The notes under the pieces are model-generated. The model did no database searches. It was not told the DNA's origin and was given only the letters and a program-made list of their open reading frames with translations. This document shows positions 1 through 8,204 of a stretch of 42,771 nt of DNA, one piece after another. Both the position numbers and the translations under genes were made by a program. Each line of letters opens with the position of its first letter. The first letter of the stretch is position 1. The stretch is from Planctomycetota bacterium (lineage in GTDB: Bacteria > Planctomycetota > B15-G4): positions 1-42,771 of the forward strand of contig JACKHP010000036.1 in assembly GCA_020638905.1 (NCBI GenBank), in the 5' to 3' direction.

Positions 1-1
1 G

Positions 2-286
2 ATGCTCGACGGGGCGACGCTCGCGCAGACCGGCACGCTGCACCTGCCGCCCGGCGGCAGCGGACACCTGCAGGTCTTCCACGGCAGCGACGGCTTCCTG
101 CTCGTGTCCGAACCGCTCGAAGGGCCGTCGTCGGTCTGGCTCGTGCGCGACGACCCGGCGCGGCAGCCCGTCCGGGCCGTGCTGGCCGACCTGCCCCAGG
201 ACGGCACCGAGGTGCGTCTCGTCGACGACGCCGTGCTGGTCGCCAGCCGCGGCACCGTGTGCCTGCTCAGGAGCGCCCAGCGATGA
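2..286 (+). CDS. C-terminal fragment of an unrecognised protein
   Basis: The reading frame is open from the left edge, so the gene begins outside the window and only about 94 C-terminal residues are visible. The residues are rich in Val, Leu, Gly and Asp, with short beta-prone stretches (LVSEPLEG, VWLVRDD, VRLVDDAVLVASRG) that would suit a beta-propeller or beta-sandwich end. No family was recognised. Its TGA overlaps the ATG of the next gene (ATGA), so it belongs to the same operon as the secreted prenyltransferase-repeat protein that follows. Confidence 0.6.
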   Translation: MLDGATLAQTGTLHLPPGGSGHLQVFHGSDGFLLVSEPLEGPSSVWLVRDDPARQPVRAVLADLPQDGTEVRLVDDAVLVASRGTVCLLRSAQR

Positions 287-1431
287 CCGCACGTCTGCGT
301 CCCCAGCTCCTGCTGCTCGCGCTGGCGCTGCTCGCGGCCCCGACGCGGGCCCAGTCCGACGCGCCGATCTCGGCCTCGGGCGACATCACCCACGCCTCGG
401 TCGAGGCGGTCGACCGCGCCCTCGAGTGGCTCGCCGAGCACCAGAACGACGACGGCTCGTGGACGGGCGACATCGGCTTCAAGCTCAACCAGGACTACGA
501 GGTCTCCGCCAATTCGGTGCCGCACGTGGGCGTGACCGCGCTCGCCGGGCTGGCCTTCCTGGCGGCGGGCCACCTCCCCGGGCGCGGCCGGTACGGCGAC
601 ACGATCGGACACGCCGTCGACTACATCGTCTCGCGCATCGACGAGAAGGGCTACATCACCGCGCACGGCTCGCGCATGTACAGCCACGCCTTCGCGACGC
701 TGTTCCTGGCCGAGGTCTACGGCATGACCGACCGCTACGACCTGCGCGACAAGCTCCAGCGCACGATCGACTTCATCGTCGACTGCCAGAACGAGTACGG
801 GAGCTGGCGCTACGTGCCGCTGGCGGCCGAGTCGGACATGTCGATCACCGTGTGCCAGCTCAACGCGCTGCGCGGCGCGCGCAACGTGGGCATCCGGGTG
901 CCGAAGAGCACCATCGACCGCGCGAAGGAGTACATCGCCGAGAGCTTCGTGTCGAACGGCAACGACCGCTTCCTGTGGGAGGGCTACTACCAGCTCGGGA
1001 AGGGCTCGTTCAAGTACCAGGCGGCGCGCGACACGCGCTCGTCGTTCGCGCTCACCGCGGCGGGCCTCGCGGCGCTGCACAACGCCGGCGTGAACGGCAC
1101 GCACTACGAGAGCGAGACCGTCGGCGACATCGACCTGGGCGAGAGCATCGAGTTCCTGCGCGACCACTTCAGCCTGGTCTCGGGCACCAGCCGCTACACC
1201 TTCCACTACTTCTACTGGTACGGGCACTACTACGCGACGCAGGCGCTGTACGTCATCGGCGGCGACGCCTGGGCCTGGTACTACCCCGTGATCCGCGACG
1301 AGATCGTGGGGGCGCAGCAGCCCGACGGGTCGTTCCCGTGCAAGGTCGGGCCGGGCGCGGCCTTCTCGACCGCGGTGGGTGCGATGATCCTGTCGTTGCC
1401 GTACGGCTACCTGCCCATCTTCCAGCGCTGA
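283..1431 (+). CDS. Secreted prenyltransferase/squalene-cyclase-repeat protein
   Basis: This 382-residue protein has a cleavable signal peptide (Arg residues, then LLLLALALLAAP, with a likely cut after TRAQ at about residue 24), so it should act in the periplasm or envelope. It carries alpha/alpha-barrel repeats of the prenyltransferase/squalene oxidase type: a QW-like motif HQNDDGSW at residues 53-60 and a C-terminal QQPDGSF. The DxDD acid motif and DCTAE motif of true cyclases were not seen, so catalysis is not implied; binding or scaffold roles are possible. The ATG at 283 overlaps the preceding stop. An upstream GTG at 259 is in frame but would spoil the signal peptide. It is a paralogue of the protein at 7085-8194, sharing a TVC..xALRxAR..G..V...TIDRA block and a C-terminus ending in LPxFQR. 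Confidence 0.8.
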   Translation: MTARLRPQLLLLALALLAAPTRAQSDAPISASGDITHASVEAVDRALEWLAEHQNDDGSWTGDIGFKLNQDYEVSANSVPHVGVTALAGLAFLAAGHLPGRGRYGDTIGHAVDYIVSRIDEKGYITAHGSRMYSHAFATLFLAEVYGMTDRYDLRDKLQRTIDFIVDCQNEYGSWRYVPLAAESDMSITVCQLNALRGARNVGIRVPKSTIDRAKEYIAESFVSNGNDRFLWEGYYQLGKGSFKYQAARDTRSSFALTAAGLAALHNAGVNGTHYESETVGDIDLGESIEFLRDHFSLVSGTSRYTFHYFYWYGHYYATQALYVIGGDAWAWYYPVIRDEIVGAQQPDGSFPCKVGPGAAFSTAVGAMILSLPYGYLPIFQR

Positions 1432-1438
1432 GTCCCGC

Positions 1439-3646
1439 ATGAGCCTCCCGCCGCAGATCGCCGCTCGCAGCTCCGAGGCCCCGCCGACGGTGCGGCGGCG
1501 CCTCGACCAGGTCGTGCGCCGCATCCGGCTGCTGCACCTCGTGGCCGGGGTCTCGCGCGTGGTCGCCTATGCGATCGGCCTGCTCGTCCTGTCCTACGCG
1601 GCCGACCGGTTGCTCGACCTGCCGCTCGGCGTGCGCGCCGCGCTGCTCGTCGCCGCGCTGCTCTTCGTGGGACGCGAGACGTGGCGGCGCGTGATCCGTC
1701 CGCTGGTGCGGGGGCCCGACCGGCTCGCGGCGGCGCGGCTCGTCGAGGGCGTGCTGGGAGACTTCGAGGGACGTCTCGTCACGGTGCTGCAGCTCGAGGC
1801 GGGCGGTCCCGGCAGCCTCGAGGACAAGGTGCACCAGGAGGCCGCGGCGGCCTGTGAATCGGTCGACCTGCGCGCCGTGCTGCGGTCCCGCCCGTCGTGG
1901 CTCGAGCTGCTGCGCGCGTCGGGCGCGGGACTCGTGCTCACCTTGCTGCTCGTGCTGGTCGAGCCGTACGTGTCCATCTACGTCTCGCGCTGGACGCTGC
2001 ACGACCGCGCCTGGCCGCGCGACACGACGCTCGAGCTGATCGTCCCCGAGGACGGGGCGGCGCACGTGCTGCTGCCCGACGGGACGCTCGTCGCGGCGCG
2101 CGGCGGCGTGCTGCCGCTGCTGGCGTCGTTCACGGGCAGGCGTCCCGACGACGTCGAACTCGTGGTGCGCGGCGCCGACGGTGACCGCACGCACGCCATG
2201 TCCTCCGCCGGACCCGAGCGTTTCGCCGGACACTTCACGGTCAAGCCCGGCGACGAGGAGATCTCGGTGCGCGGCGGCGACGACGACGGCGACGCCACGC
2301 GCCGTGCGCTGCGCGTGGTCGACCCGCCGCGGCTCGACGAGCCCGAGTTCGTGATCGAGCCGCCGGCGTACCTGGGCGAACCGTCCAGCGTGGTCGGCCC
2401 CGAGGGGCTCTCGGTGGCCGAGGGCTCGCGCATCACGCTGCGCGGACGGCCCAGCGGCGAGGCCTCGTCGGGACGGCTGCTGCTCGCGTCCTCCGTCGAG
2501 CCGGTCCCGCTCGAGCTGCACGACGACGGCGACGGCGTGACGGTCTCGGCCTCGTTCGTCGCCGAAGACTCCGACACGCTCAGCCTCGAGCTCGAGGGCG
2601 CGTACGGGCTGCGCACGCCCGACCCGAGCCAGCACGCCCTGCTCGTCCACAAGGACCACCCGCCCGCGCTGCGCATCTACGCACCGGCGCGCTCCGACGT
2701 GAAGGTCACGAAGCAGGCCGTGGTGCTCTTCTCGGTGGTCGCCGAGGACGACCACGGCGTGGCCTCGGTGGAGATGCTGCCGACCGACGGCGACCCGCGC
2801 GCGTTCACCGCCGACCCGGCGCATCCCGGGCAGTACCGGCTGGTGCTCGACCTGCCGCAGCTCGGGGTCGAAGGCACGGTCTCCTACGCGCTGCGTGCCA
2901 CCGACCGGCGCCAGCTCGCGGGGCGCGGCCCGCAGTCCATCTCGGTCGAGGGACGACGCGTCGACGTGGTCGACGCGTCCGAGGTGCAGCGCCTGCTGGG
3001 CGACCGGCAGCTGCGGCTCAAGGAGGCGTTCCTGGCCATCCGCGACCGGCAGCAGCGTGCGCGCGAGTCGGTCGACGACCTGCGTGCCGATCCTCCGGCG
3101 CCGGACGACCCCGATCTCGTGGCGGCGGCGGTGGCCCAGAACCAGGTGACCACGCGCCTCGTGCGCGAGACGAAGGAGCTCTGCGGCATCCTCGAGGAGA
3201 CGATCACGAACCGGCTCGACCCGGGTCCCGGCGCGGGTCCGGTGCTCGACCGGTACCTGGCCGACTGGCGCGCCCGTCCCGTCGACGAGACCTTCGCCTC
3301 CGAGGCGTGGGGCGGCCTGGCGAAGGACTACGCCGACGGCCGGTTCGGTCGCCTCGACACCCTCGGACGGCTGCTCGACATGGCCTCGCTCGCGCTGCAG
3401 CTCGGCGTCGACCTCTCGCCGGCGGCGTACGATCGCCTGCAGACCGCGCGCGGCGATCCGTCCGAGGCCAGCCTGGCCGCGGCGGCGGCCGCCCAGGCCG
3501 AGGTCGCGACGGTGCTCGACCGGTTGCTCGAGCGCATGGACGAGTGGGAGGACTATCAAGAGGTCCTGTCGCTCGTGAAGACGCTCATCGACGACCAGAA
3601 GGCGCTGCGCGTCCGCACGCAGCAGACGCTCAGGAAGGAGCCCTGA
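1439..3646 (+). CDS. DUF4175-like membrane protein
   Basis: This 735-residue protein has two membrane segments near the N-terminus (about residues 32-55 and 60-78), a short soluble stretch with an ALA.RL-type pattern leading to RLVTVLQLE, and a third membrane helix at about 152-175. A long beta-rich extracytoplasmic region and an Arg/Glu/Gln-rich helical C-terminus follow. The order matches DUF4175-type proteins of planctomycetes, whose role is unknown; the family call is by pattern, not by search. It starts 7 bases after the upstream gene and its TGA shares a base with the next ATG (TGATG). Tight coupling to the secreted coiled-coil protein that follows suggests a shared envelope complex. 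No catalytic motif was seen. Confidence 0.65.
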   Translation: MSLPPQIAARSSEAPPTVRRRLDQVVRRIRLLHLVAGVSRVVAYAIGLLVLSYAADRLLDLPLGVRAALLVAALLFVGRETWRRVIRPLVRGPDRLAAARLVEGVLGDFEGRLVTVLQLEAGGPGSLEDKVHQEAAAACESVDLRAVLRSRPSWLELLRASGAGLVLTLLLVLVEPYVSIYVSRWTLHDRAWPRDTTLELIVPEDGAAHVLLPDGTLVAARGGVLPLLASFTGRRPDDVELVVRGADGDRTHAMSSAGPERFAGHFTVKPGDEEISVRGGDDDGDATRRALRVVDPPRLDEPEFVIEPPAYLGEPSSVVGPEGLSVAEGSRITLRGRPSGEASSGRLLLASSVEPVPLELHDDGDGVTVSASFVAEDSDTLSLELEGAYGLRTPDPSQHALLVHKDHPPALRIYAPARSDVKVTKQAVVLFSVVAEDDHGVASVEMLPTDGDPRAFTADPAHPGQYRLVLDLPQLGVEGTVSYALRATDRRQLAGRGPQSISVEGRRVDVVDASEVQRLLGDRQLRLKEAFLAIRDRQQRARESVDDLRADPPAPDDPDLVAAAVAQNQVTTRLVRETKELCGILEETITNRLDPGPGAGPVLDRYLADWRARPVDETFASEAWGGLAKDYADGRFGRLDTLGRLLDMASLALQLGVDLSPAAYDRLQTARGDPSEASLAAAAAAQAEVATVLDRLLERMDEWEDYQEVLSLVKTLIDDQKALRVRTQQTLRKEP

Positions 3647-6375
3647 TGGACGACCGTCCCGTGCTTCGCCGCATCGTGCTCGCGCTGTGCTGCGTGTGCG
3701 TGCTGTCGCTCGTCCCCGCACGCGCCCAGGACGACGACGAATCCGACCTGCGGCGCGTCCAGCGCGACCAGAATCGCGTGGCGCTGCGCTTGCAGTCGTT
3801 GCAGGAGAAGATGGAGCGCCTGGCCGGGCGCTACGACGCGGAAGGGCGCACGCGCAACGCCGAGCTGCTGCGCGACGCGCTCGAGAAGTTCGGCGCCGAG
3901 GGCCTGCTCGAGAAGAGCCGCGAGATCGAGCAGGGTCTCGAGAGCGAGCGCCTCTCGACCCTCGAGCAGCAGGACGACCTGGTCGGCAAGCTCGAGTCGA
4001 TCTACGCGATCCTGCGCGATCGCCGTGACGAGGACGACCTGCGCGAGAAGCGCGACATGCTCTCCCAGGCGCTGGGCGAGCTGGGCAACCTGGCCAGCGA
4101 CGAGCGCAGCCTGCTGGCGCGCACGCGCGCCGCGACCGACGCACCCAAGCAGCTCGTCGACGAGGCCCAGGCGGCGGCGCAGGACCTGCAGGACGAACTC
4201 AGCGCCGCGTCGCAGGCGACCGGACAGCTCGATCGCGCGCAGCAGGCGATGGGCGAGTCGGCGGTGGCCGACGAGCTGGCCCGCAGACAGCGCAACCTGT
4301 CCCGGGCGCCCGACGCGACGTCCGACGCGCAGGACCGTCTGCGCCTGGGTGTCGAGGAGTTCGCGCGGCTGCTCGAACAGCCGCTGGGCGACGTGGGCAG
4401 CGCCGAGCACGTGGCGGCCGCCGAGGCCGAGCGGGCCCGCGCGCGGGAGGCCGTGGCGCGCGCCGCCGAGGCGATGCAGGAGGCGTCCGACGCGCTGCGC
4501 ACCCTCGAGGGCGGCGAAGCCCGCGATGCGCAGTCGGGCGACACGCAGTCTGGCGACGCGCAGTCCGGCGACGCGCAGTCCGGCGACGCGCAGTCCGGCG
4601 AGGCGAAGTCCGGCGAGGCGAAGTCCGGCGAGGCGAAGTCCGGCGAGGCGAAGTCCGGCGAGGCGAAGTCCGGCGAGGCGAAGTCCGGCGAGGCGAAGTC
4701 CGGCGAGGCGAAGTCCGGCGAAGCGAAGTCGGGCGAGGCGAAGTCGGGCGAGGCGAAGTCCGGCGAGGCGAAGTCCGGCGAAGCGAAGTCGGGCGAGGCG
4801 AAGTCCGGCGAAGCGAAGTCGGGCGAGGCGAAGTCGGGCGAGGCGAAGTCCGGCGAAGCGAAGTCGGGTGACGCGAAGTCGGGTGACGCGAAGTCGGGTG
4901 ACGCGCAGTCCGGCGAGCGGCAGGCGGACGGAGCGGCGGAGTCGGGAGAGCCCAGCGAGCAGGACCCGCAGGCTGGCGAGCAGGCGGCGCGCGAGCGCAT
5001 GGACGAGGCGGCCGGGGAGCTCGAGGCCGCGCGCGATGCGCTGCAGGAATCGGAGCGCATGCTGAACGTGGCGCGCAACCGGTCGCGGGCGAGCGCGACG
5101 AGTGCGTCGTCGGAGGCCGAGCAGCAGGCCCAGAAGGTCGAGGAGCTGGCGGAGCGGCTCGAGACGCTCGAGCCCGAGGCCGGTCCCGAGCTGCTCGACC
5201 GTACGCGCGAGCTGCTGGCCGAACTGGCCGCGGCGCGCAAGTCGCTCGAGTCGGGCGACCTGTCCCGGGCCCAGGAGAACCAGCAGGCGGCGCAGACCAG
5301 CCTGAACGACATGTTGCGCCAGCTCGAGCAGCGCGGCGCCGAGGCCTCGGCCACGCCGGCCGAGGAGCTTTCGCCCGAGGCGCGCCAGGAGCTCGTCGAC
5401 GAGCAGGCCCGCATCCAGAAGCAGCTGCGTGACCTCATGGACCGGCTCGAGGAGCTCCCCGACCAGGACTTCCAGCAGTCGGGCGAGCGCGCCCAGTCGG
5501 CCATGGACCAGGCCGGGCAGAACCTCCAGCAGCGTCGCGACAAGGAGGCGGCCACGCGCGAGGAGGAGGCCGCCGAGCAGCTCGACGAGACGATCAAGAA
5601 GCTCCAGGGCGAGAAGGACCGCTACGAGCAGCTGCGTCAGGAGGATGTGCTCTTCCAGCTCGGCGAGGAGCTCACGGCGCTCGTCGAGAAGCAGACGTCC
5701 GTCGCCGACGAGACGGTCGATCTCGACGGCCAGCACGGCGAGGACGACCGGCTCCCGCGCTCGGCGCGCCGCGCCCTGGCGCGCCTCTCGGGCGAGCAGC
5801 GCGACCTGTCCGACAAGGCGCTGAGCATGGCCGACACGCTCGACAAGGACGGTGCCGTGGCGTTCGTCTTCGCGCTGCGCCAGACCGCCGACGACATGGG
5901 CGCCGCGGCCGACCGGCTGGCCGACGAGCAGACGGGCGTGTTCGTCCAGTCGATGCAGGAGAGCGCGCTGCAGCGCCTCGCCGACCTGCAGGCCGTGCTC
6001 GAGGCCGAGCTGCAGCGCCGGCGCGACCAGACGGAGCAGCCGCAGGAGGGCGAGCAACCGCAGGACCAGCCCCAGGGCGAGCCGCCGCTCGTCCCGCCGG
6101 TGGCCGAGCTGCTCCTGCTGCAGCGCATGGAACTCCAGGCGCTCGCGCGGCTCGACCGCTTCGCCGAGCTGAATCCCGAGGTCATGGACGGCGGCGAGCT
6201 CGGTCCGATGGAGCGCGACCTGCTCGAGCGCTGGGCGATGGAGCACGCGCGCACCAGCGAGCTGTTCGACCAGCTCGTGCCCGAGGAGGCCGCCGAGCCC
6301 ACGGGTTCGGTGACCGACGACATCCTGCTGCCGCCCGACGCGGGCGGCGACGGCCCGAAGGAGGACGGACGATGA
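3646..6375 (+). CDS. Large secreted coiled-coil protein with pentapeptide repeats
   Basis: This 909-residue protein has a signal peptide (RRIVLALCCVCVLSLVPARA, cut near residue 27), so it is exported. The mature part is almost wholly helical and coiled-coil-like, rich in Glu, Gln, Arg, Ala and Leu. It is split by a low-complexity stretch at residues 295-424 made of 26 copies of a five-residue unit (D/E-A-Q/K-S-G). Charge alternates along the repeat, so it may be a flexible spacer. The protein resembles the coiled-coil half of long DUF4175 proteins, which suggests a split of that architecture, but this is inference. The ATG overlaps the upstream stop, and the end overlaps the next gene by ATGA. 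Longer upstream in-frame starts lie inside the preceding gene and are not needed. Confidence 0.75.
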   Translation: MDDRPVLRRIVLALCCVCVLSLVPARAQDDDESDLRRVQRDQNRVALRLQSLQEKMERLAGRYDAEGRTRNAELLRDALEKFGAEGLLEKSREIEQGLESERLSTLEQQDDLVGKLESIYAILRDRRDEDDLREKRDMLSQALGELGNLASDERSLLARTRAATDAPKQLVDEAQAAAQDLQDELSAASQATGQLDRAQQAMGESAVADELARRQRNLSRAPDATSDAQDRLRLGVEEFARLLEQPLGDVGSAEHVAAAEAERARAREAVARAAEAMQEASDALRTLEGGEARDAQSGDTQSGDAQSGDAQSGDAQSGEAKSGEAKSGEAKSGEAKSGEAKSGEAKSGEAKSGEAKSGEAKSGEAKSGEAKSGEAKSGEAKSGEAKSGEAKSGEAKSGEAKSGEAKSGDAKSGDAKSGDAQSGERQADGAAESGEPSEQDPQAGEQAARERMDEAAGELEAARDALQESERMLNVARNRSRASATSASSEAEQQAQKVEELAERLETLEPEAGPELLDRTRELLAELAAARKSLESGDLSRAQENQQAAQTSLNDMLRQLEQRGAEASATPAEELSPEARQELVDEQARIQKQLRDLMDRLEELPDQDFQQSGERAQSAMDQAGQNLQQRRDKEAATREEEAAEQLDETIKKLQGEKDRYEQLRQEDVLFQLGEELTALVEKQTSVADETVDLDGQHGEDDRLPRSARRALARLSGEQRDLSDKALSMADTLDKDGAVAFVFALRQTADDMGAAADRLADEQTGVFVQSMQESALQRLADLQAVLEAELQRRRDQTEQPQEGEQPQDQPQGEPPLVPPVAELLLLQRMELQALARLDRFAELNPEVMDGGELGPMERDLLERWAMEHARTSELFDQLVPEEAAEPTGSVTDDILLPPDAGGDGPKEDGR
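4528..4917 (+). repeat. 26-copy 15-bp tandem repeat inside a coding sequence
   Basis: There are 26 uninterrupted 15-base units (390 bp), each encoding D/E-A-Q/K-S-G. The core units read gcgaagtccggcgag with third-position variants (cggc/gggc, gag/gaa/gac). The outer units encode DAQSG or DAKSG and the inner ones EAKSG, a gradient typical of expansion from the middle by slippage or unequal exchange. The unit length is a multiple of three, so copy-number change keeps the frame. Confidence 0.95.
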
Positions 6376-7088
6376 CGCTCACGACGCTCGTGCTGCTGGC
6401 CGTGCTGCAGACCGGCGGAGATCCGCACCATCCCGGGCAGCAGGCCCAGCCCCAGGGCGACAACCCGCAGCGCGAGCTCGTCGAGCGCATCCGCAAGACG
6501 CTCAAGCGCATCGACGAGGAGCTGCTCGACACGGCCGATGCCGAGGACGAGGACGTGGCCGTCTCGCTGGCCGACCTGCGCGACAAGCACGAGCAGGTCA
6601 TCCGCGACCTCGAGGAGCTCATCAAGCAGGCCAAGTACCGGCAGAGCAACCAGAGCAGCTCGAGCGGCTCGAGCAGCGACCACTCGCAGGGCTCGTCGCA
6701 GAACCAGCAGCAGCCCAAGCCGCGCGAGAACGACGGCAGCCGCGCTCCCGATCAGGGCGAGAAGGACGCTCCGCAGCCCGAGCAGCCGCAGGGCGGCAGC
6801 GAGGAGCAGAAGCAGCGCGAGCAGAGCCAGGCCGACAAGCAGCCGCAGGACCAGGACGCCGCCGACCGCGAGTCGGGCAGCAACAAGGACAACACGTCGA
6901 TCCCGCCCGACCCGATCGAACCGGTCACGCGGCAGGACGTCGACGGACGCTGGGGCCTGCTGCCGCCCAAGCTGCAGGAGCGGCTCACGAACCTGCACGT
7001 CGACGACGTCCCCGAACGCTACCGCACGTGGCTCGAGGCGTACATCAAGGCGCTGCACGAGCTGGAGCAGGACCCGTCGGCGCGATGA
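6372..7088 (+). CDS. Small secreted low-complexity protein
   Basis: This 238-residue protein has a hydrophobic N-terminus (MTLTTLVLLAVLQTGG) that could be a short signal peptide or anchor. A charged coiled-coil segment follows (about residues 35-90), then a Ser/Gln/Pro/Glu/Asp-rich disordered region (about 95-180) and a compact C-terminus containing WGLLPPKLQERLTN and a PERYRTWLEAYIKAL helix. That C-terminal pattern (W.LPP..QE...) recurs in planctomycete operons with DUF4175 proteins, but no function was recognised. It overlaps both neighbours by ATGA, so it is translated with them and probably joins the same envelope assembly. Confidence 0.65.
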   Translation: MTLTTLVLLAVLQTGGDPHHPGQQAQPQGDNPQRELVERIRKTLKRIDEELLDTADAEDEDVAVSLADLRDKHEQVIRDLEELIKQAKYRQSNQSSSSGSSSDHSQGSSQNQQQPKPRENDGSRAPDQGEKDAPQPEQPQGGSEEQKQREQSQADKQPQDQDAADRESGSNKDNTSIPPDPIEPVTRQDVDGRWGLLPPKLQERLTNLHVDDVPERYRTWLEAYIKALHELEQDPSAR

Positions 7089-8194
7089 CGAGAGCGGCGG
7101 TCGTGCTCTGCGCGCTGCTGACGGCAGCGCCCGTGCCCGCGCCACCTCCGGGCGTGCCGGGCGTGGCCGCCCAGGACGCCTCGTCGTCGGACGACGTCGA
7201 TCCGCTGCGAACGCTCCAGGTTCAGAAGGCCGTCGAGGCGGCGCACGCGTACCTGGCCGAGCGCCAGAACCCCGACGGATCGTTCTCCGTCCATCGCGGG
7301 CGTGAGGCGAGCCTCGCACCGGTCGCCGTCACCGGACTCACGGCGCTCTCGTTCATGGCCGCCGGCAACATGCCGCAGGAGGGCCGCTACGGACGCTACG
7401 GGCGTCGGGTCAAGCGCGCCATCGACTGGCTCGTCGAACGCAGCGTCCAGGGCGGGTCGCGCGACGGCTACTTCGAGTTCGGCGCCGACACCGTCTCGCG
7501 CATGCACGGTCACGGCTACGCGCTGCTCGCGCTGACCCAGGCCGTGGGGATGTACGGCGAGAACGACGAGCAGCGCGCCCGGCTGTCCGACGCGATCCAG
7601 CGCGGGGTGGGGCTGATCGAGCGCACGCAGGGCCTGCAGGGAGGATGGTGGTACGAGCCCGAGCGCCTGCCCGCGCACGAGGGCTCGATCACGGTCTGCA
7701 TGATCCAGGCGCTGCGCGCGGCGCGCGACGCCGGGTTCGCCGTCGACTCGGGCACCATCGACCGCGCCACGAAGTACATGGCCGACAGCCAGGAGGCGTC
7801 CACCGGCCGCTTCCGCTACGCGCTCAAGGACGAACGCACGTCGTGGGCGCTCACCGCGGCCGCGCTCGCCACGCTCAACGCGCTCGGCGACTATTCGAGC
7901 GGCGTGCTGCAGAACGGCTACGACGCGCTGCGCCGCGACGATCCGTACCTGGGTCCGATGAGCCAGGAGGCGTTCCTGCAGTACGGCGCGTTCTACGCCG
8001 CGCAGGCGTACTTCACGCATTCCGACCGGCGGCTGTTCGAGGGCTGGTGGCCGCGCTTCGTGGCCGTCGAACTCGACGAGCAGCAGCCCGACGGCTCGTG
8101 GACGAACGGCACCTACGGCCAGGTCTACGCCACGGCCATCACGAGCCTCACGCTGCAGGTGCCGTTCGGCGGCCTGCCGATGTTCCAGCGCTGA
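7085..8194 (+). CDS. Second secreted prenyltransferase-repeat protein
   Basis: This 369-residue exported protein has a signal peptide of about 29 residues (VVLCALLTAAPVPAP, cut near VAAQD). It carries alpha/alpha repeats with a QW-like QNPDGSF at residues 61-67 and a C-terminal QQPDGSW. It is a clear paralogue of the protein at 283-1431, with matching blocks around TVC..QALRAAR and TIDRA..YM and the same end (PFGGLPMFQR). Cyclase acid motifs were not seen. The ATG at 7085 overlaps the upstream stop (ATGA), and an earlier in-frame GTG would lie in the previous gene. It is the last gene of the + operon; the next gene converges on it with a 10-base gap and no obvious terminator. Confidence 0.8.
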   Translation: MTRAAVVLCALLTAAPVPAPPPGVPGVAAQDASSSDDVDPLRTLQVQKAVEAAHAYLAERQNPDGSFSVHRGREASLAPVAVTGLTALSFMAAGNMPQEGRYGRYGRRVKRAIDWLVERSVQGGSRDGYFEFGADTVSRMHGHGYALLALTQAVGMYGENDEQRARLSDAIQRGVGLIERTQGLQGGWWYEPERLPAHEGSITVCMIQALRAARDAGFAVDSGTIDRATKYMADSQEASTGRFRYALKDERTSWALTAAALATLNALGDYSSGVLQNGYDALRRDDPYLGPMSQEAFLQYGAFYAAQAYFTHSDRRLFEGWWPRFVAVELDEQQPDGSWTNGTYGQVYATAITSLTLQVPFGGLPMFQR

Positions 8195-8204
8195 CGCCGT
8201 CTGT

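Noticed and set aside
283..1431. Squalene-hopene cyclase
   Set aside because: The length is half that of cyclases, a signal peptide is present, and the DxDD motif was not found.
4528..4917. Possible CRISPR array
   Set aside because: The 15-base units are contiguous, without spacers, and lie in a coding frame.
3556..6246. A long minus-strand open frame full of Leu-Arg repeats
   Set aside because: It is the antisense reading of the 15-bp tandem repeat and coiled-coil gene, whose + frame has a signal peptide and operon overlaps.
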